Positions 8,263 to 17,195 of a stretch of 64,000 nt of DNA are shown here, one piece after another. Below the pieces are notes generated by a model, which saw nothing but the letters and a program-made list of their open reading frames with translations, searched no databases and was not told where the DNA came from. The stretch comes from an uncultured Lachnospiraceae bacterium. Lineage in GTDB: Bacteria > Bacillota > Clostridia > Lachnospirales > Lachnospiraceae. Positions within the stretch are counted from its first letter, which is position 1. The number at the start of each line of letters is the position of its first letter. The DNA is taken from contig ONEJ01000085.1 in NCBI GenBank assembly GCA_900316805.1, positions 18,644-82,643 on the forward strand, written 5' to 3'. Position numbers and translations under genes: made by a program.

Positions 8263-9243
8263 ATGGGTGACGTATTATCTCAAAATGAGATAGACAGTTT
8301 GCTTGCTGCGCTCAGCACAGGCGAACTTGATGTAGATGACATAAAAGATAAAAATGAACAACAGGTGAAGAATTATGATTTCGCCCGCCCTTCCAAGTTT
8401 TCCAAGGAGCATTTGAGAACTCTCGAGATTATTTTTGAACACTATGGAAGACTGCTTTCCACGAACCTTCCGGTTTATCTTCGGAAAAATGTGCAGGTGG
8501 AGGTCATGAATTCGGAAGCGGTTACCTATTCCGAGTTTTCCAATGCATTGTCGAATCCTGTACTTCTTGGTATTGTGAATTTTGCACCTCTTCAGGGCAA
8601 TATCATTATAGAGATGGCCTCCAATCTGGGATACACCATTGTAGACCGGATGCTGGGAGGAAGAGGGGACCCTATGGATAAGATCCGGGAGTTTTCGGAG
8701 ATTGAACTTCTGATTATTGAGCGGATCATGATTGTCTGTGTCAACCTTCTGAAAGAACCATGGGAAAATGTTGTGGATATCCATCCGCGGTTGGAACGCA
8801 CTGAGACCAATTCCCAATACGCGCAGATCATTTCGCCCAGTGAGATGATCGCAATCGTAACCATCAATCTGAAGATTGGGGATGTGGAGGGACTGATGAA
8901 CATCTGCCTTCCGTTCCTTACGCTGGAAGATGTGATTGATAAACTGAATACCAAGTACTGGTATTCCAATATGCAAGAGCAGGACGACAGGGACTATACG
9001 GAGGCCATTGAGTCTCTGATCCAGAGGGCTAAGCTTCCGGTGAAGGCGGTGCTTGGCAACAGCCGGATCTCCGTCAGTGATTTTGCAACGCTGCAGCGGG
9101 GGGATATCATCCGTCTGGACCGCAAGGTGGATGATGAACTGGATGTCTATGTTGGAAATATACGTAAATTTACAGCGTTGCCTGGATCTTCAGGTGACAA
9201 TTATGCGGTCAGGATTACTTCGGTGATCAGAGAGGAGCAATAA
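8263..9243 (+). CDS. fliM: Flagellar motor switch protein FliM
   Basis: A 326-residue C-ring protein. The N-terminus MGDVLSQNEIDSLLAALSTG is the conserved CheY-P binding peptide. The middle domain (about 45-225, including NPVLLGIVNFAPLQGN and MLGGRGDP) binds FliG. The C-terminal domain (about 240-326) is of the FliN/SpoA type. It is followed by fliY with a 4-bp gap. Because CheY itself is not encoded in this cluster, the peptide's partner must be encoded elsewhere. Confidence 0.95.
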   Translation: MGDVLSQNEIDSLLAALSTGELDVDDIKDKNEQQVKNYDFARPSKFSKEHLRTLEIIFEHYGRLLSTNLPVYLRKNVQVEVMNSEAVTYSEFSNALSNPVLLGIVNFAPLQGNIIIEMASNLGYTIVDRMLGGRGDPMDKIREFSEIELLIIERIMIVCVNLLKEPWENVVDIHPRLERTETNSQYAQIISPSEMIAIVTINLKIGDVEGLMNICLPFLTLEDVIDKLNTKYWYSNMQEQDDRDYTEAIESLIQRAKLPVKAVLGNSRISVSDFATLQRGDIIRLDRKVDDELDVYVGNIRKFTALPGSSGDNYAVRITSVIREEQ

Positions 9244-9247
9244 TAGT

Positions 9248-10402
9248 ATGGATGGAGTATTATCGCAGGAGGAAATCAATGCTCTGCTGAACGATCCGGG
9301 CATGGGAAGTACGGCAGTGGAAGATAATGAGCTTTCCGAAGCGGAGAAGGATGCAATCGGGGAGATTGCCAATATCAGTATGGGGACAGCTGCAACAACG
9401 CTTTTTTCGCTGGTAAACCGCAGAGTTGAAATCTCTACCCCGGTGGTATCCTATGCGACTTGGGATGATATTGTAACCCAGTATGAGAAGCCCTGTGTCT
9501 TTATCCGGATCGCCTATACGGTGGGATTGGATGGAAGCAATATCCTTGTATTAAGAGAGAATGACGTTAAAATCATCACAGATCTTATGATGGGTGGTGA
9601 CGGAACCAATACAGACGGGGAGTTAGGAGAACTTCACTTAAGTGCCATCAGTGAGGCCATGAACCAGATGATGGGATCCTCCGCCACATCCCTTTCCTCT
9701 ATGCTGAACCGTAAGATCGATATCAGCCCGCCAAAATCAGATCTGGTGGATCTGGCAGATAATGTGGATGAAACGCAGATTGATGCATTCCTTGGCGGAC
9801 GTTTTGTGAAGATTTCCTTTCGTATGGAGATTGGGGATCTGGTGGACAGTGAGATTATGCAGCTGTATCCGATCTCTTTTGCCAAGGATATGTGTGTCGG
9901 TGTGACGCAGACGATGGAAATGGATTCGCAAAGTGTTAAGGAGGAGGCTCCACCGGTTCAGCCGTCCCCGGCGTCGGCACCGCAGATGAGCCAGGCGGTG
10001 ATGGAGCAACCACAGATGGGGCAGCCGATGATGAGTCAGCCACAGATAAGTCAGCCGATGATGAGTCAGCCACAGATGAGTCAGCCGGTGAACGTCCAGC
10101 CGGCACAGTTTACCGCATTTTCCAGTGGTAATGCAGGGGGCTATCAGCCGGAAAATATTGATCTGATCATGGATGTGCCTCTGGAAGTGACGGTGGAACT
10201 GGGGCGTACCACAAAGTCTATTTCGGATATTCTGGACTTTGGTCCGGGAAAGATCATTGAGCTGAACCGTATTGCCGGAGAGCCTATTGATGTGCTTGTC
10301 AACGGCAAGTATGTGGCCAAGGGTGAGGTTGTTGTCATCGAGGAGAGCTTCGGTGTGAGAATTACAGAGATTGTCAATGCGACAAAGAAGGAACAGCAGT
10401 AG
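9248..10402 (+). CDS. fliY: Flagellar motor switch phosphatase FliY (CheC-FliN fusion)
   Basis: A 384-residue protein with three parts: an N-terminal FliM-like peptide (MDGVLSQEEINALL), a CheC-type phosphatase domain (about 30-230) and a C-terminal FliN/SpoA domain (about 304-384). Both CheC active-site helices keep the Glu and Asn residues (in AIGEIANISMG and AISEAMNQMMG), so it should dephosphorylate CheY-P at the switch. Between the domains lies a Gln/Met/Pro/Ser low-complexity linker (about 241-290) coded by a 30-bp tandem repeat. cheY, which normally follows fliY, is missing. Confidence 0.95.
   Translation: MDGVLSQEEINALLNDPGMGSTAVEDNELSEAEKDAIGEIANISMGTAATTLFSLVNRRVEISTPVVSYATWDDIVTQYEKPCVFIRIAYTVGLDGSNILVLRENDVKIITDLMMGGDGTNTDGELGELHLSAISEAMNQMMGSSATSLSSMLNRKIDISPPKSDLVDLADNVDETQIDAFLGGRFVKISFRMEIGDLVDSEIMQLYPISFAKDMCVGVTQTMEMDSQSVKEEAPPVQPSPASAPQMSQAVMEQPQMGQPMMSQPQISQPMMSQPQMSQPVNVQPAQFTAFSSGNAGGYQPENIDLIMDVPLEVTVELGRTTKSISDILDFGPGKIIELNRIAGEPIDVLVNGKYVAKGEVVVIEESFGVRITEIVNATKKEQQ
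9980..10090 (+). repeat. Tandem repeat coding for the FliY linker
   Basis: Two 30-bp units at 10022-10051 and 10052-10081 differ by one base, and degenerate versions precede them from about 9980. They encode repeated SQPMMSQPQ blocks between the two folded domains of FliY. The repeat length is a multiple of three, so copy changes would keep the frame. Confidence 0.85.
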
Positions 10403-10410
10403 GCGCAGCT

Positions 10411-10785
10411 ATGAATATATTATTGTCAGGTGCTTTGGAAAGCTTTTTGCAGCTGGTGGGAGCTTTACTTATTTTCGCCTTTGTTCTTGTTCTGGTTTAC
10501 CTTGTTACCAGATGGATGGGGGCAATCCAAAAAGGGCAGAGCTATAACAAAAATTTACATATTGTGGAGACCATCGGTGTCGGGAACAACAAGATGATCA
10601 GTATTGTTGAAGCAGGAACGCAGTATCTGGTGGTGGCCATTGGAAAAGATGAGATTCATCTTCTGGCGAAGCTTTCAAGGGAGGAACTTAAGGATTTTTC
10701 CTTTGAAGAAGAAAAAAGTCCACAGGAAAGCTTTTCGGAGGTTATAAAAAAGCTTAAGGAAAAGTTACCAAAGAAGCAGGATTAG
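10411..10785 (+). CDS. fliO: Flagellar biosynthesis protein FliO/FliZ
   Basis: A 124-residue protein with one N-terminal membrane helix (about residues 9-32, LVGALLIFAFVLVLVYLVTR) followed by a small cytoplasmic SpoA-like beta domain (HIVETIGVGNNKMISIVEAG) and a charged tail. FliO helps assemble the FliP ring of the export gate. It sits immediately before fliP, in the invariant fliOPQR order. Confidence 0.88.
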   Translation: MNILLSGALESFLQLVGALLIFAFVLVLVYLVTRWMGAIQKGQSYNKNLHIVETIGVGNNKMISIVEAGTQYLVVAIGKDEIHLLAKLSREELKDFSFEEEKSPQESFSEVIKKLKEKLPKKQD

Positions 10786-10786
10786 T

Positions 10787-11641
10787 ATGAACAGAATGAA
10801 GAGGATATACTGCAGGGCAAGTTTTATTTTTGCCTGTGTGGTTTTAATTACAACAATATTATGTATGTCAGCTCCGGCAGAAACCTATGGTGCTTCCATG
10901 GATCCGGACAGTATTACAGATCTGACACCGACGAGTACGGAAACTGCAGACTATAACGACAATACCAATGGTCTGTCCATTACCTACAACAATGATAGTG
11001 GTTCCATATCCACGCCGGTGAAGATGCTTCTGGTACTGACAGTGCTTTCGCTGGCACCGGCAATCCTGATCATGCTGACCTCTTTTACGAGAATTATCAT
11101 TGTTCTTCATTTTGTCCGAACGGCAATCGGAACACAGACGGCGCCACCAAACCAGATTTTGATTGGCTTGGCGCTGTTTTTGACGTTTTTTATTATGTGG
11201 CCCACCTTCCAGCAGATCAACAAGGATGCCATTCAGCCTTTGGATAAGGGAGAGATTACCCAGGAGGAGTTCGTGAAGGCGGCAGAGAAGCCCATCCGGG
11301 AGTTTATGATAAAGGATGCGAAGGTGCAGCTGCGGGATGTGGATCTGTTTGTCCAGATCTCCGGGGAAACCTACACGGACCGGGAGGAACTGACGGATGT
11401 GCCCTTTACCACACTGGTTCCCGCCTTTATCTTAAGCGAATTGCGTAAGGCTTTCATCATGGGCTTTTTGATCTATATTCCGTTTATTGTCATTGATATG
11501 GTAGTTTCCTCTGTGCTCATGTCCATGGGTATGATGATGCTGCCACCTACGACAATCTCCCTGCCCTTTAAGATTTTGCTGTTTATTCTGGCGGACGGAT
11601 GGAATCTGGTAATAGGTTCCCTTGTCAAAACCTTTTATTAG
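10787..11641 (+). CDS. fliP: Flagellar export gate protein FliP
   Basis: A 284-residue core subunit of the flagellar type III export gate. It has a cleavable signal peptide (about residues 1-35), a helical pair with the motif LTSFTRIIIVLHFVRTAIG, the GTQTAPPNQILIGLALFLT block, and a C-terminal FKILLFILADGWNLVIGSLV helix. All family hallmarks are present. The start is one base behind the fliO stop. Confidence 0.95.
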   Translation: MNRMKRIYCRASFIFACVVLITTILCMSAPAETYGASMDPDSITDLTPTSTETADYNDNTNGLSITYNNDSGSISTPVKMLLVLTVLSLAPAILIMLTSFTRIIIVLHFVRTAIGTQTAPPNQILIGLALFLTFFIMWPTFQQINKDAIQPLDKGEITQEEFVKAAEKPIREFMIKDAKVQLRDVDLFVQISGETYTDREELTDVPFTTLVPAFILSELRKAFIMGFLIYIPFIVIDMVVSSVLMSMGMMMLPPTTISLPFKILLFILADGWNLVIGSLVKTFY

Positions 11642-11652
11642 GAGGTGTTTTC

Positions 11653-11931
11653 ATGATTACACAGGAGGCAGTACTGGATATTGCAAGAGATGCGATTTAT
11701 ACCATCATCATTACATCGGCACCCCTCTTGATCGTGTCTCTGGTCATCGGACTGATTGTCAGTATCTTTCAGACGGTAACCTCTATTCAGGAGCAGACAC
11801 TGACCTTTGTGCCGAAGATTCTTGGTGTTTTTGTGACTTTGTTAATCTGTGGCTCCTGGATGATGAACGAGCTGATCGGGTTTATTGATAGGCTCTGGTC
11901 AGGTTTTAGCTATTATCTGAGTCTGGGATAA
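11653..11931 (+). CDS. fliQ: Flagellar export gate protein FliQ
   Basis: A 92-residue protein with two membrane helices (about 15-40 and 52-75) and the conserved IFQTVTSIQEQTLTFVPKI loop. The frame is open further upstream, but the ATG at 11653 has GGAGGTG (11641-11647) in front and gives the usual family length of about 90. It forms part of the FliPQR export pore. Confidence 0.93.
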   Translation: MITQEAVLDIARDAIYTIIITSAPLLIVSLVIGLIVSIFQTVTSIQEQTLTFVPKILGVFVTLLICGSWMMNELIGFIDRLWSGFSYYLSLG

Positions 11932-11934
11932 CTT

Positions 11935-12714
11935 ATGTTAAATTATACATTTACATTAGATAACTTTGAATACTTTTTATTGATACTGGTTCGTATTTCC
12001 TGCTTCGTTTTTTTGGCTCCCTTTCTGGGGCAGCGGGGAATTCCCAATCAGGTAAAAATCGGACTTTCGGCGCTTCTTTCCCTGCTTTTGTACAATGTGG
12101 TGGAGAGGCCCGAGCTTTCCTATGCCAGTGTAGTCGGGTATGCTGTGGTGGTGGTGAAGGAGGCAATGACCGGGCTTTTGATCGGGCTTTCTGCCAGCAT
12201 CTGCAATTCCATCGTACTGTTTGCCGGTAACATCATCGATATGGATATCGGTCTGTCTATGGCTACGGAGTTTAATGCCGACATGGGGACAGAGACCACC
12301 CTGACGGGTAATCTATACTATTATCTGGTTTTGCTGCTTCTGGTCTGTTCCAACCTGCATGCCTACCTGATTCGGGCAATCGCTGATTCTTTTACCGTCA
12401 TACCCATTGCCCATCAGAAGTTTGCCTGGGATCATCTGTTAAATTCTATGACAAGGTATGTGGGAGATTTATTTATCATTGGTTTTCGCATATTCCTGCC
12501 GTTTTTTGCCTGTATCATGATCCTTAACTGTGTGTTGGGGGTGATGGCAAAGGTGGCACCGCAGATGAATATGTTTTCTGTGGGTATGCAACTTAAGGTC
12601 ATGGTTGGATTTGTTGTTCTTTTGTTTACTGTTTATTTTCTGCCTAATATTGCAGATTTTATTTTTACTGAGATTAAGACAATGGTGAGGCTCATTGGAG
12701 AAGGTATGTACTGA
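11935..12714 (+). CDS. fliR: Flagellar export gate protein FliR
   Basis: A 259-residue, very hydrophobic export gate subunit with about six membrane helices. Recognisable blocks are FLAPFLGQRGIPNQVKIGLS near the N-terminus and MATEFNADMGTETTLTGNL in the middle. It begins 3 bp after fliQ. Its end overlaps the TTG start of flhB by 20 bp, a common coupling in Firmicutes. Confidence 0.94.
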   Translation: MLNYTFTLDNFEYFLLILVRISCFVFLAPFLGQRGIPNQVKIGLSALLSLLLYNVVERPELSYASVVGYAVVVVKEAMTGLLIGLSASICNSIVLFAGNIIDMDIGLSMATEFNADMGTETTLTGNLYYYLVLLLLVCSNLHAYLIRAIADSFTVIPIAHQKFAWDHLLNSMTRYVGDLFIIGFRIFLPFFACIMILNCVLGVMAKVAPQMNMFSVGMQLKVMVGFVVLLFTVYFLPNIADFIFTEIKTMVRLIGEGMY

Positions 12715-13843
12715 GGAATATCTGAATAGAGGCGTGCTGGCCTACAACCTTCAGTGGTTTGCGAAGGATGGCGAGGGAGGCGAGAAGACAGAACCGGCAA
12801 CCCAGAAGAAATTAACGGATGCCAGGAAAGAGGGAAAGGTTGCAAGAAGCAAAGAATTAAGCGCAGCCTTTGCTCTGATCGTTCTGTTTTTGTGTCTGAA
12901 GATTTTTGTCTCCTATGTGGGGCAGAAGTTCTTAGGAATATTTCAAATGATTTACGGAAACATGTCCGATTTTGTGAAAATAAACGAGGGCAGTCTGTCG
13001 ACAGCGGCAGTTTCCGCCCTGATCTATCAGGTGGTCATTCAGATGCTTTTGACCATGCTGCCGTTTCTGCTGTTTGGCTTTGCGGTGGCTTTTCTGGTCA
13101 GTATTGTTCAGGTGGGGTGGACCGTCTCGGCCAAGCCCATGAAGCCGGAATTATCCAAGTTTAATCCCATCAATGGTTTTAAGCGGATGTTTTCCAAGGA
13201 TTCTGTCTTTGAGCTGGTAAAATCCATCATTAAGGTGGCCATCATTATTTACATTGCCTATACGGCTATCCGGGATAATGAGAGCAAGCTGTTTGTGCTT
13301 TATGATATTTCTTTAAAGCAGGCGGTAGGTCTTGTGGGAAACCTTGTGCTTGACGTGGGCCTTAAGATCAGCCTGGTGTATCTGGTTATCGGAATTGCAG
13401 ATTTTGCATATCAGAAATTCAAATTCAAGGACGATATGAAGATGACCAAGCAGGAGGTTAAGGACGAATACAAGAACACGGAGGGAGATCCGCAGATTAA
13501 GGGGCGTCAGCGCCGGAAAATGCAGGAGGTATCCCAGAAGCGTATGATGCAGGATGTGCCGAAGGCAGATGTGGTTATCACAAACCCGACCCATTATGCC
13601 GTAGCCGTCCAATATGATGCCGAAACCAGTCCGGCCCCCATTGTCATTGCCAAGGGTGCGGATTATGTTGCCCAGAAGATCAAGGAGGTCGCAAAGGACA
13701 ACCATATCGAAATCGTGGAGAATAAGCCGCTGGCTCGAATGCTCTATGCCAACGTAGACATCGGTGCCCAGATTCCACCGGAACTTTATCAGGCAGTAGC
13801 AGAGGTTCTGGTTCTGGTTTACAAGGCTCAGAATAAGGCATAG
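12695..13843 (+). CDS. flhB: Flagellar export switch protein FlhB
   Basis: A 382-residue export gate protein. After four membrane helices comes the autocleaving cytoplasmic domain with the NPTHYAVAV motif, where cleavage between Asn and Pro sets substrate specificity with FliK. The N-terminal block LAYNLQWFAKDGEGGEKTEP matches the family. The TTG at 12695 has GGTGAGG just upstream; a GTG at 12734 would give a start more like other FlhB proteins but has a poorly spaced ribosome site, so the exact start is uncertain. Confidence 0.93.
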   Translation: MEKVCTEEYLNRGVLAYNLQWFAKDGEGGEKTEPATQKKLTDARKEGKVARSKELSAAFALIVLFLCLKIFVSYVGQKFLGIFQMIYGNMSDFVKINEGSLSTAAVSALIYQVVIQMLLTMLPFLLFGFAVAFLVSIVQVGWTVSAKPMKPELSKFNPINGFKRMFSKDSVFELVKSIIKVAIIIYIAYTAIRDNESKLFVLYDISLKQAVGLVGNLVLDVGLKISLVYLVIGIADFAYQKFKFKDDMKMTKQEVKDEYKNTEGDPQIKGRQRRKMQEVSQKRMMQDVPKADVVITNPTHYAVAVQYDAETSPAPIVIAKGADYVAQKIKEVAKDNHIEIVENKPLARMLYANVDIGAQIPPELYQAVAEVLVLVYKAQNKA

Positions 13844-13880
13844 AAATACTTGATCGAATCCAGAAAGGAGGTAGTACAGC

Positions 13881-15917
13881 ATGCTGAAAAAAGCGGATAT
13901 CGGCGTAGGATTATATTTGCTCTTCGCCATTGTATTTTTCATCGTTCCGATTCCATCCATTCTTTTGGACGTCATGCTGGCACTGAACCTCTCCATTGCA
14001 CTGATCATATTGTTCAATGTGCTGTTTGTACAGGAAGTACTGGATATGTCCTTCTTCCCGACCCTGCTTTTGTTTACAACGATTTTTCGAATTTCCTTAA
14101 ATGTATCCTCTACCCGTCTGATCCTTCTGACAGGAGATCCGGGAAATGTGGTAAGAACCTTCGGAAGCTTCGTAGGTGGCGGGGATATGGTGGTAGGAAC
14201 CATCGTATTTATTGTGCTGGTGTTGATCCAGTTTATTGTTATTAACAAAGGTTCCGAGCGTGTATCTGAGGTAACAGCACGATTCACATTGGACGCAATG
14301 CCCGGTAAACAGATGGCCATTGATGCGGACTTAAACACCGGAGCCATTAACGATGAGGAGGCAAAGCAACGCCGGGAAAAGATCCAGAAGGAATCCTCCT
14401 TCTTCGGCGCCATGGATGGTGCTACAAAGTATGTGAAGGGAGATGCCACGGCAGGTCTGATCATTACCTTCATTAACCTGATCGGTGGAACCATTATGGG
14501 AGTCATGAACCAGGGACTTGCTTTCGGGGATGCCATCAGGCAGTTTGGACTTCTGACTATCGGTGACGGTCTGGTTTCCCAGATCCCGTCCCTTCTGATT
14601 TCCCTTGCTACCGGTATCCTGATTACCAAGGGCTCCAATGAGGCAGACTTCTCCGGGATTCTGGTCAAGCAGCTCTTTGGAATCCCGAAGGTGCTCTACA
14701 TTGTAGGAATAGTGATCATTTTCCTCGGCATTGCCACTCCCTTAAACCCGGTGCTTTTTGTGGCGTTGGGTGTGGCCTTTCTCATTGCGGGAAGGAGTAT
14801 CAGCAAAGATATCGGGGAGGAATCCATCGAGGAGGAGGTTCAGCAGGCGGAGACGGAGGCAGAAGAGATCCGAAAGCCCGAGAATGTGGTCTCCCTGCTG
14901 CAGGTAGATCCCATCGAGCTGGAGTTTGGATATGGTATCATTCCCCTTGCAGATGTGAATCAGGGAGGTGACCTTCTGGATCGTGTGGTGATGATACGAA
15001 GACAGATTGCCTTGGAACTGGGAACCGTGGTTCCCATTATCCGATTACGGGACAACATCCAGCTGAATCCGAATCAGTATATCATTAAGATCAAGGGCGT
15101 GCAGATCACGGAGGGAGAGATTCTCTTTGACCACTATATGGCCATGAATCCGGGCTATGTGGAGGAGGAGATTACCGGTATTCCTACCTTTGAGCCCTCT
15201 TTCCATCTGCCGGCCATCTGGATTACGGAGGCACAGCGAGAGCGGGCAGAAAGTCTGGGTTATACGGTTGTGGATGCACCGTCCATTATTGCAACCCACC
15301 TGACGGAGGTGATCCGCAGCCATATTGCTGAGCTTCTTACCAGACAGGATGTACAGAACCTTGTAAATAATCTGAAGGAATCCAATCCTGTGCTGGTGGA
15401 TGAGCTGACGCCGAAGCTTCTGGGGCTGGGTGAAATCCAGAAGGTACTGCAGAACCTGCTGCAGGAAGGCATCTCCATCCGGGATCTTCTCACTATCTGC
15501 GAGTCGCTGGCAGATCATGCCCAGACCACAAGAGATACAGATGTGTTGACGGAGTATGTAAGGCAGAGCTTAAAGCCTGCCATCTCCGGCAAGTATTTCC
15601 CGGCCAATGAAATCACATCGGTCATTACGCTGGACCCCAAGGTGGAACAGGAGATCATGTCCTCGGTAAAGCAGACGGAGCAGGGAGCGTATCTGACCCT
15701 GGATCCTGAGAAGACAAGGGCAATCATGGATTCTGTGGGAACAGAGACCGAGAAGTTAGAAAGCCTAGGCAAGAACCCCATCATCGTTACATCCCCCATT
15801 GTGCGGATGTATTTTAAAAAACTGACAGAGGACTATTTCAAGGATTTGATTGTGGTATCCTACAATGAGGTGGAATCGGATGTGGAACTGCAGTCGGTAG
15901 GGATGGTGACAGCATAA
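13881..15917 (+). CDS. flhA: Flagellar export gate protein FlhA
   Basis: A 678-residue protein that forms the nonameric ring receiving export substrates. The N-terminal half has eight membrane helices and the FHIPEP-family stretch FPTLLLFTTIFRISLNVSST, then ARFTLDAMPGKQMAIDADLN. The C-terminal half (about 340-678) is the cytosolic docking domain. Length and motifs are typical. AAAGGAGG lies 7 bp before the ATG, and flhF starts directly at the next base after the stop. Confidence 0.96.
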   Translation: MLKKADIGVGLYLLFAIVFFIVPIPSILLDVMLALNLSIALIILFNVLFVQEVLDMSFFPTLLLFTTIFRISLNVSSTRLILLTGDPGNVVRTFGSFVGGGDMVVGTIVFIVLVLIQFIVINKGSERVSEVTARFTLDAMPGKQMAIDADLNTGAINDEEAKQRREKIQKESSFFGAMDGATKYVKGDATAGLIITFINLIGGTIMGVMNQGLAFGDAIRQFGLLTIGDGLVSQIPSLLISLATGILITKGSNEADFSGILVKQLFGIPKVLYIVGIVIIFLGIATPLNPVLFVALGVAFLIAGRSISKDIGEESIEEEVQQAETEAEEIRKPENVVSLLQVDPIELEFGYGIIPLADVNQGGDLLDRVVMIRRQIALELGTVVPIIRLRDNIQLNPNQYIIKIKGVQITEGEILFDHYMAMNPGYVEEEITGIPTFEPSFHLPAIWITEAQRERAESLGYTVVDAPSIIATHLTEVIRSHIAELLTRQDVQNLVNNLKESNPVLVDELTPKLLGLGEIQKVLQNLLQEGISIRDLLTICESLADHAQTTRDTDVLTEYVRQSLKPAISGKYFPANEITSVITLDPKVEQEIMSSVKQTEQGAYLTLDPEKTRAIMDSVGTETEKLESLGKNPIIVTSPIVRMYFKKLTEDYFKDLIVVSYNEVESDVELQSVGMVTA

Positions 15918-17195
15918 ATGACAATCAATAAATTTCAGGGAAAAACAAAGGAAGAGGCTATTGAGAAGGCGCGCAGTGAATTCGGCTCCGGGGCAGTGAT
16001 CATGAATGTAAAGGAAGTCAAGCCCAAGGGTCTGTTCCGTGCTTTCAAAAGCTCCACTTATGAGGTGACGGCTGCCATGGAGGAGCGGGAGTCTTTCGCT
16101 TCGCAGCTTCACAATATGCCCAAAAATACCGAAAAAGGCCATGGAGCCATCAATCTGGCAGCAGATGAAAAAATCGAAATTCCCAGACAGGAGAAGAAGC
16201 CGGCTCCCGCACCTTTGGTTCCTGCAGGAACCAAAAGGAATCATGTCCCGGCTGAGGAGAGTGAAAGCAAGCTGGAGCAGAGGCTGGAGGATCTGTCTGA
16301 CCGGCTGGAGAAAACGCTGGGAGCAGCTCCGAAGGAGGATAGGAAAGAGAATAGGAAAGAGAATAGGAAGGAGAAGGTCCTTCAGGAACCTTCCTCAGAG
16401 GAGTTGAATTTTGTCCGGATTCTCTATAATACCCTTGTCAAAAACGAAGTGAATGAGAAATATGTCAATCAGATTCTGGATGAAATCGAAAAATTTATGC
16501 GGCGGGGAAGCAGTGTGGATACGATTCTCTCCAACGTCTACCAGAAGCTGATCCTTCGGTTTGGTCAGCCCAGAACCATTGATCTTTCCGGGGAAAAGCC
16601 GAATGTGGTATTTTTCATTGGTCCCACGGGAGTTGGAAAGACTACAACCATTGCCAAAATTGCTTCCAAGTACAAGGTGGAATATGAGAGAAAGGTTGCT
16701 TTTATCACGGCGGACACCTACCGGATTGCGGCAACGGAGCAGCTGGCGGTATATGCCAATATTCTGGATGCACCCATGGAAATTGTGTATTCCCCTGAGG
16801 ATTTAAATGCTGCCATAGCAAAATTTGAGGATTATGATCTGGTGTTTGTGGATACTGCCGGATTTTCCCATAAAAATGAGTCCCAGAGAGGGGATATCAA
16901 GAATCTTCTGGAAGGGGGGGACTCCAAATACCGGAGGGAAACCTATCTGGTGCTGTCTGCCACCACCAAATACAGGGATCTTTTGGAAATTGTGGATATA
17001 TACCACGAGATTGCAGATTACAAGCTGATATTTACCAAACTGGATGAGACCACTGCATATGGAAACCTGCTGAATGTGAAGCTGTATTCCGGCGCAGATC
17101 TGTCCTATGCCACCAACGGGCAGAATGTACCCGATGACATTGAGGTTTTTGATACGCAAAAGATTGTAAAGCAGTTACTAGGAGGCAATTCTTAA
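15918..17195 (+). CDS. flhF: Flagellar GTPase FlhF
   Basis: A 425-residue SRP-type GTPase that sets flagellum position and number with FlhG. The N-terminal basic B domain is poorly conserved. The NG domain holds the P-loop GPTGVGKTTTIAKIA (about residue 235), the DTYRIAATEQL block and DTAG. The linker carries a threefold KE(D/N)R repeat encoded by a 12-bp tandem repeat at 16339-16374. The ATG is at the base after flhA's stop, and the gene overlaps flhG by one base. Confidence 0.95.
   Translation: MTINKFQGKTKEEAIEKARSEFGSGAVIMNVKEVKPKGLFRAFKSSTYEVTAAMEERESFASQLHNMPKNTEKGHGAINLAADEKIEIPRQEKKPAPAPLVPAGTKRNHVPAEESESKLEQRLEDLSDRLEKTLGAAPKEDRKENRKENRKEKVLQEPSSEELNFVRILYNTLVKNEVNEKYVNQILDEIEKFMRRGSSVDTILSNVYQKLILRFGQPRTIDLSGEKPNVVFFIGPTGVGKTTTIAKIASKYKVEYERKVAFITADTYRIAATEQLAVYANILDAPMEIVYSPEDLNAAIAKFEDYDLVFVDTAGFSHKNESQRGDIKNLLEGGDSKYRRETYLVLSATTKYRDLLEIVDIYHEIADYKLIFTKLDETTAYGNLLNVKLYSGADLSYATNGQNVPDDIEVFDTQKIVKQLLGGNS
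16339..16374 (+). repeat. 12-bp tandem repeat inside flhF
   Basis: Three consecutive units of ATAGGAAAGAGA (16339-16350, 16351-16362, and 16363-16374 with one change) encode the charged linker before the FlhF GTPase domain. The frame is kept for any copy number. Confidence 0.85.

Noticed and set aside
13313-14668. 451-codon minus-strand frame opposite flhB-flhA
   Set aside because: Both + strand genes are certain, and the antisense product has no family motif.
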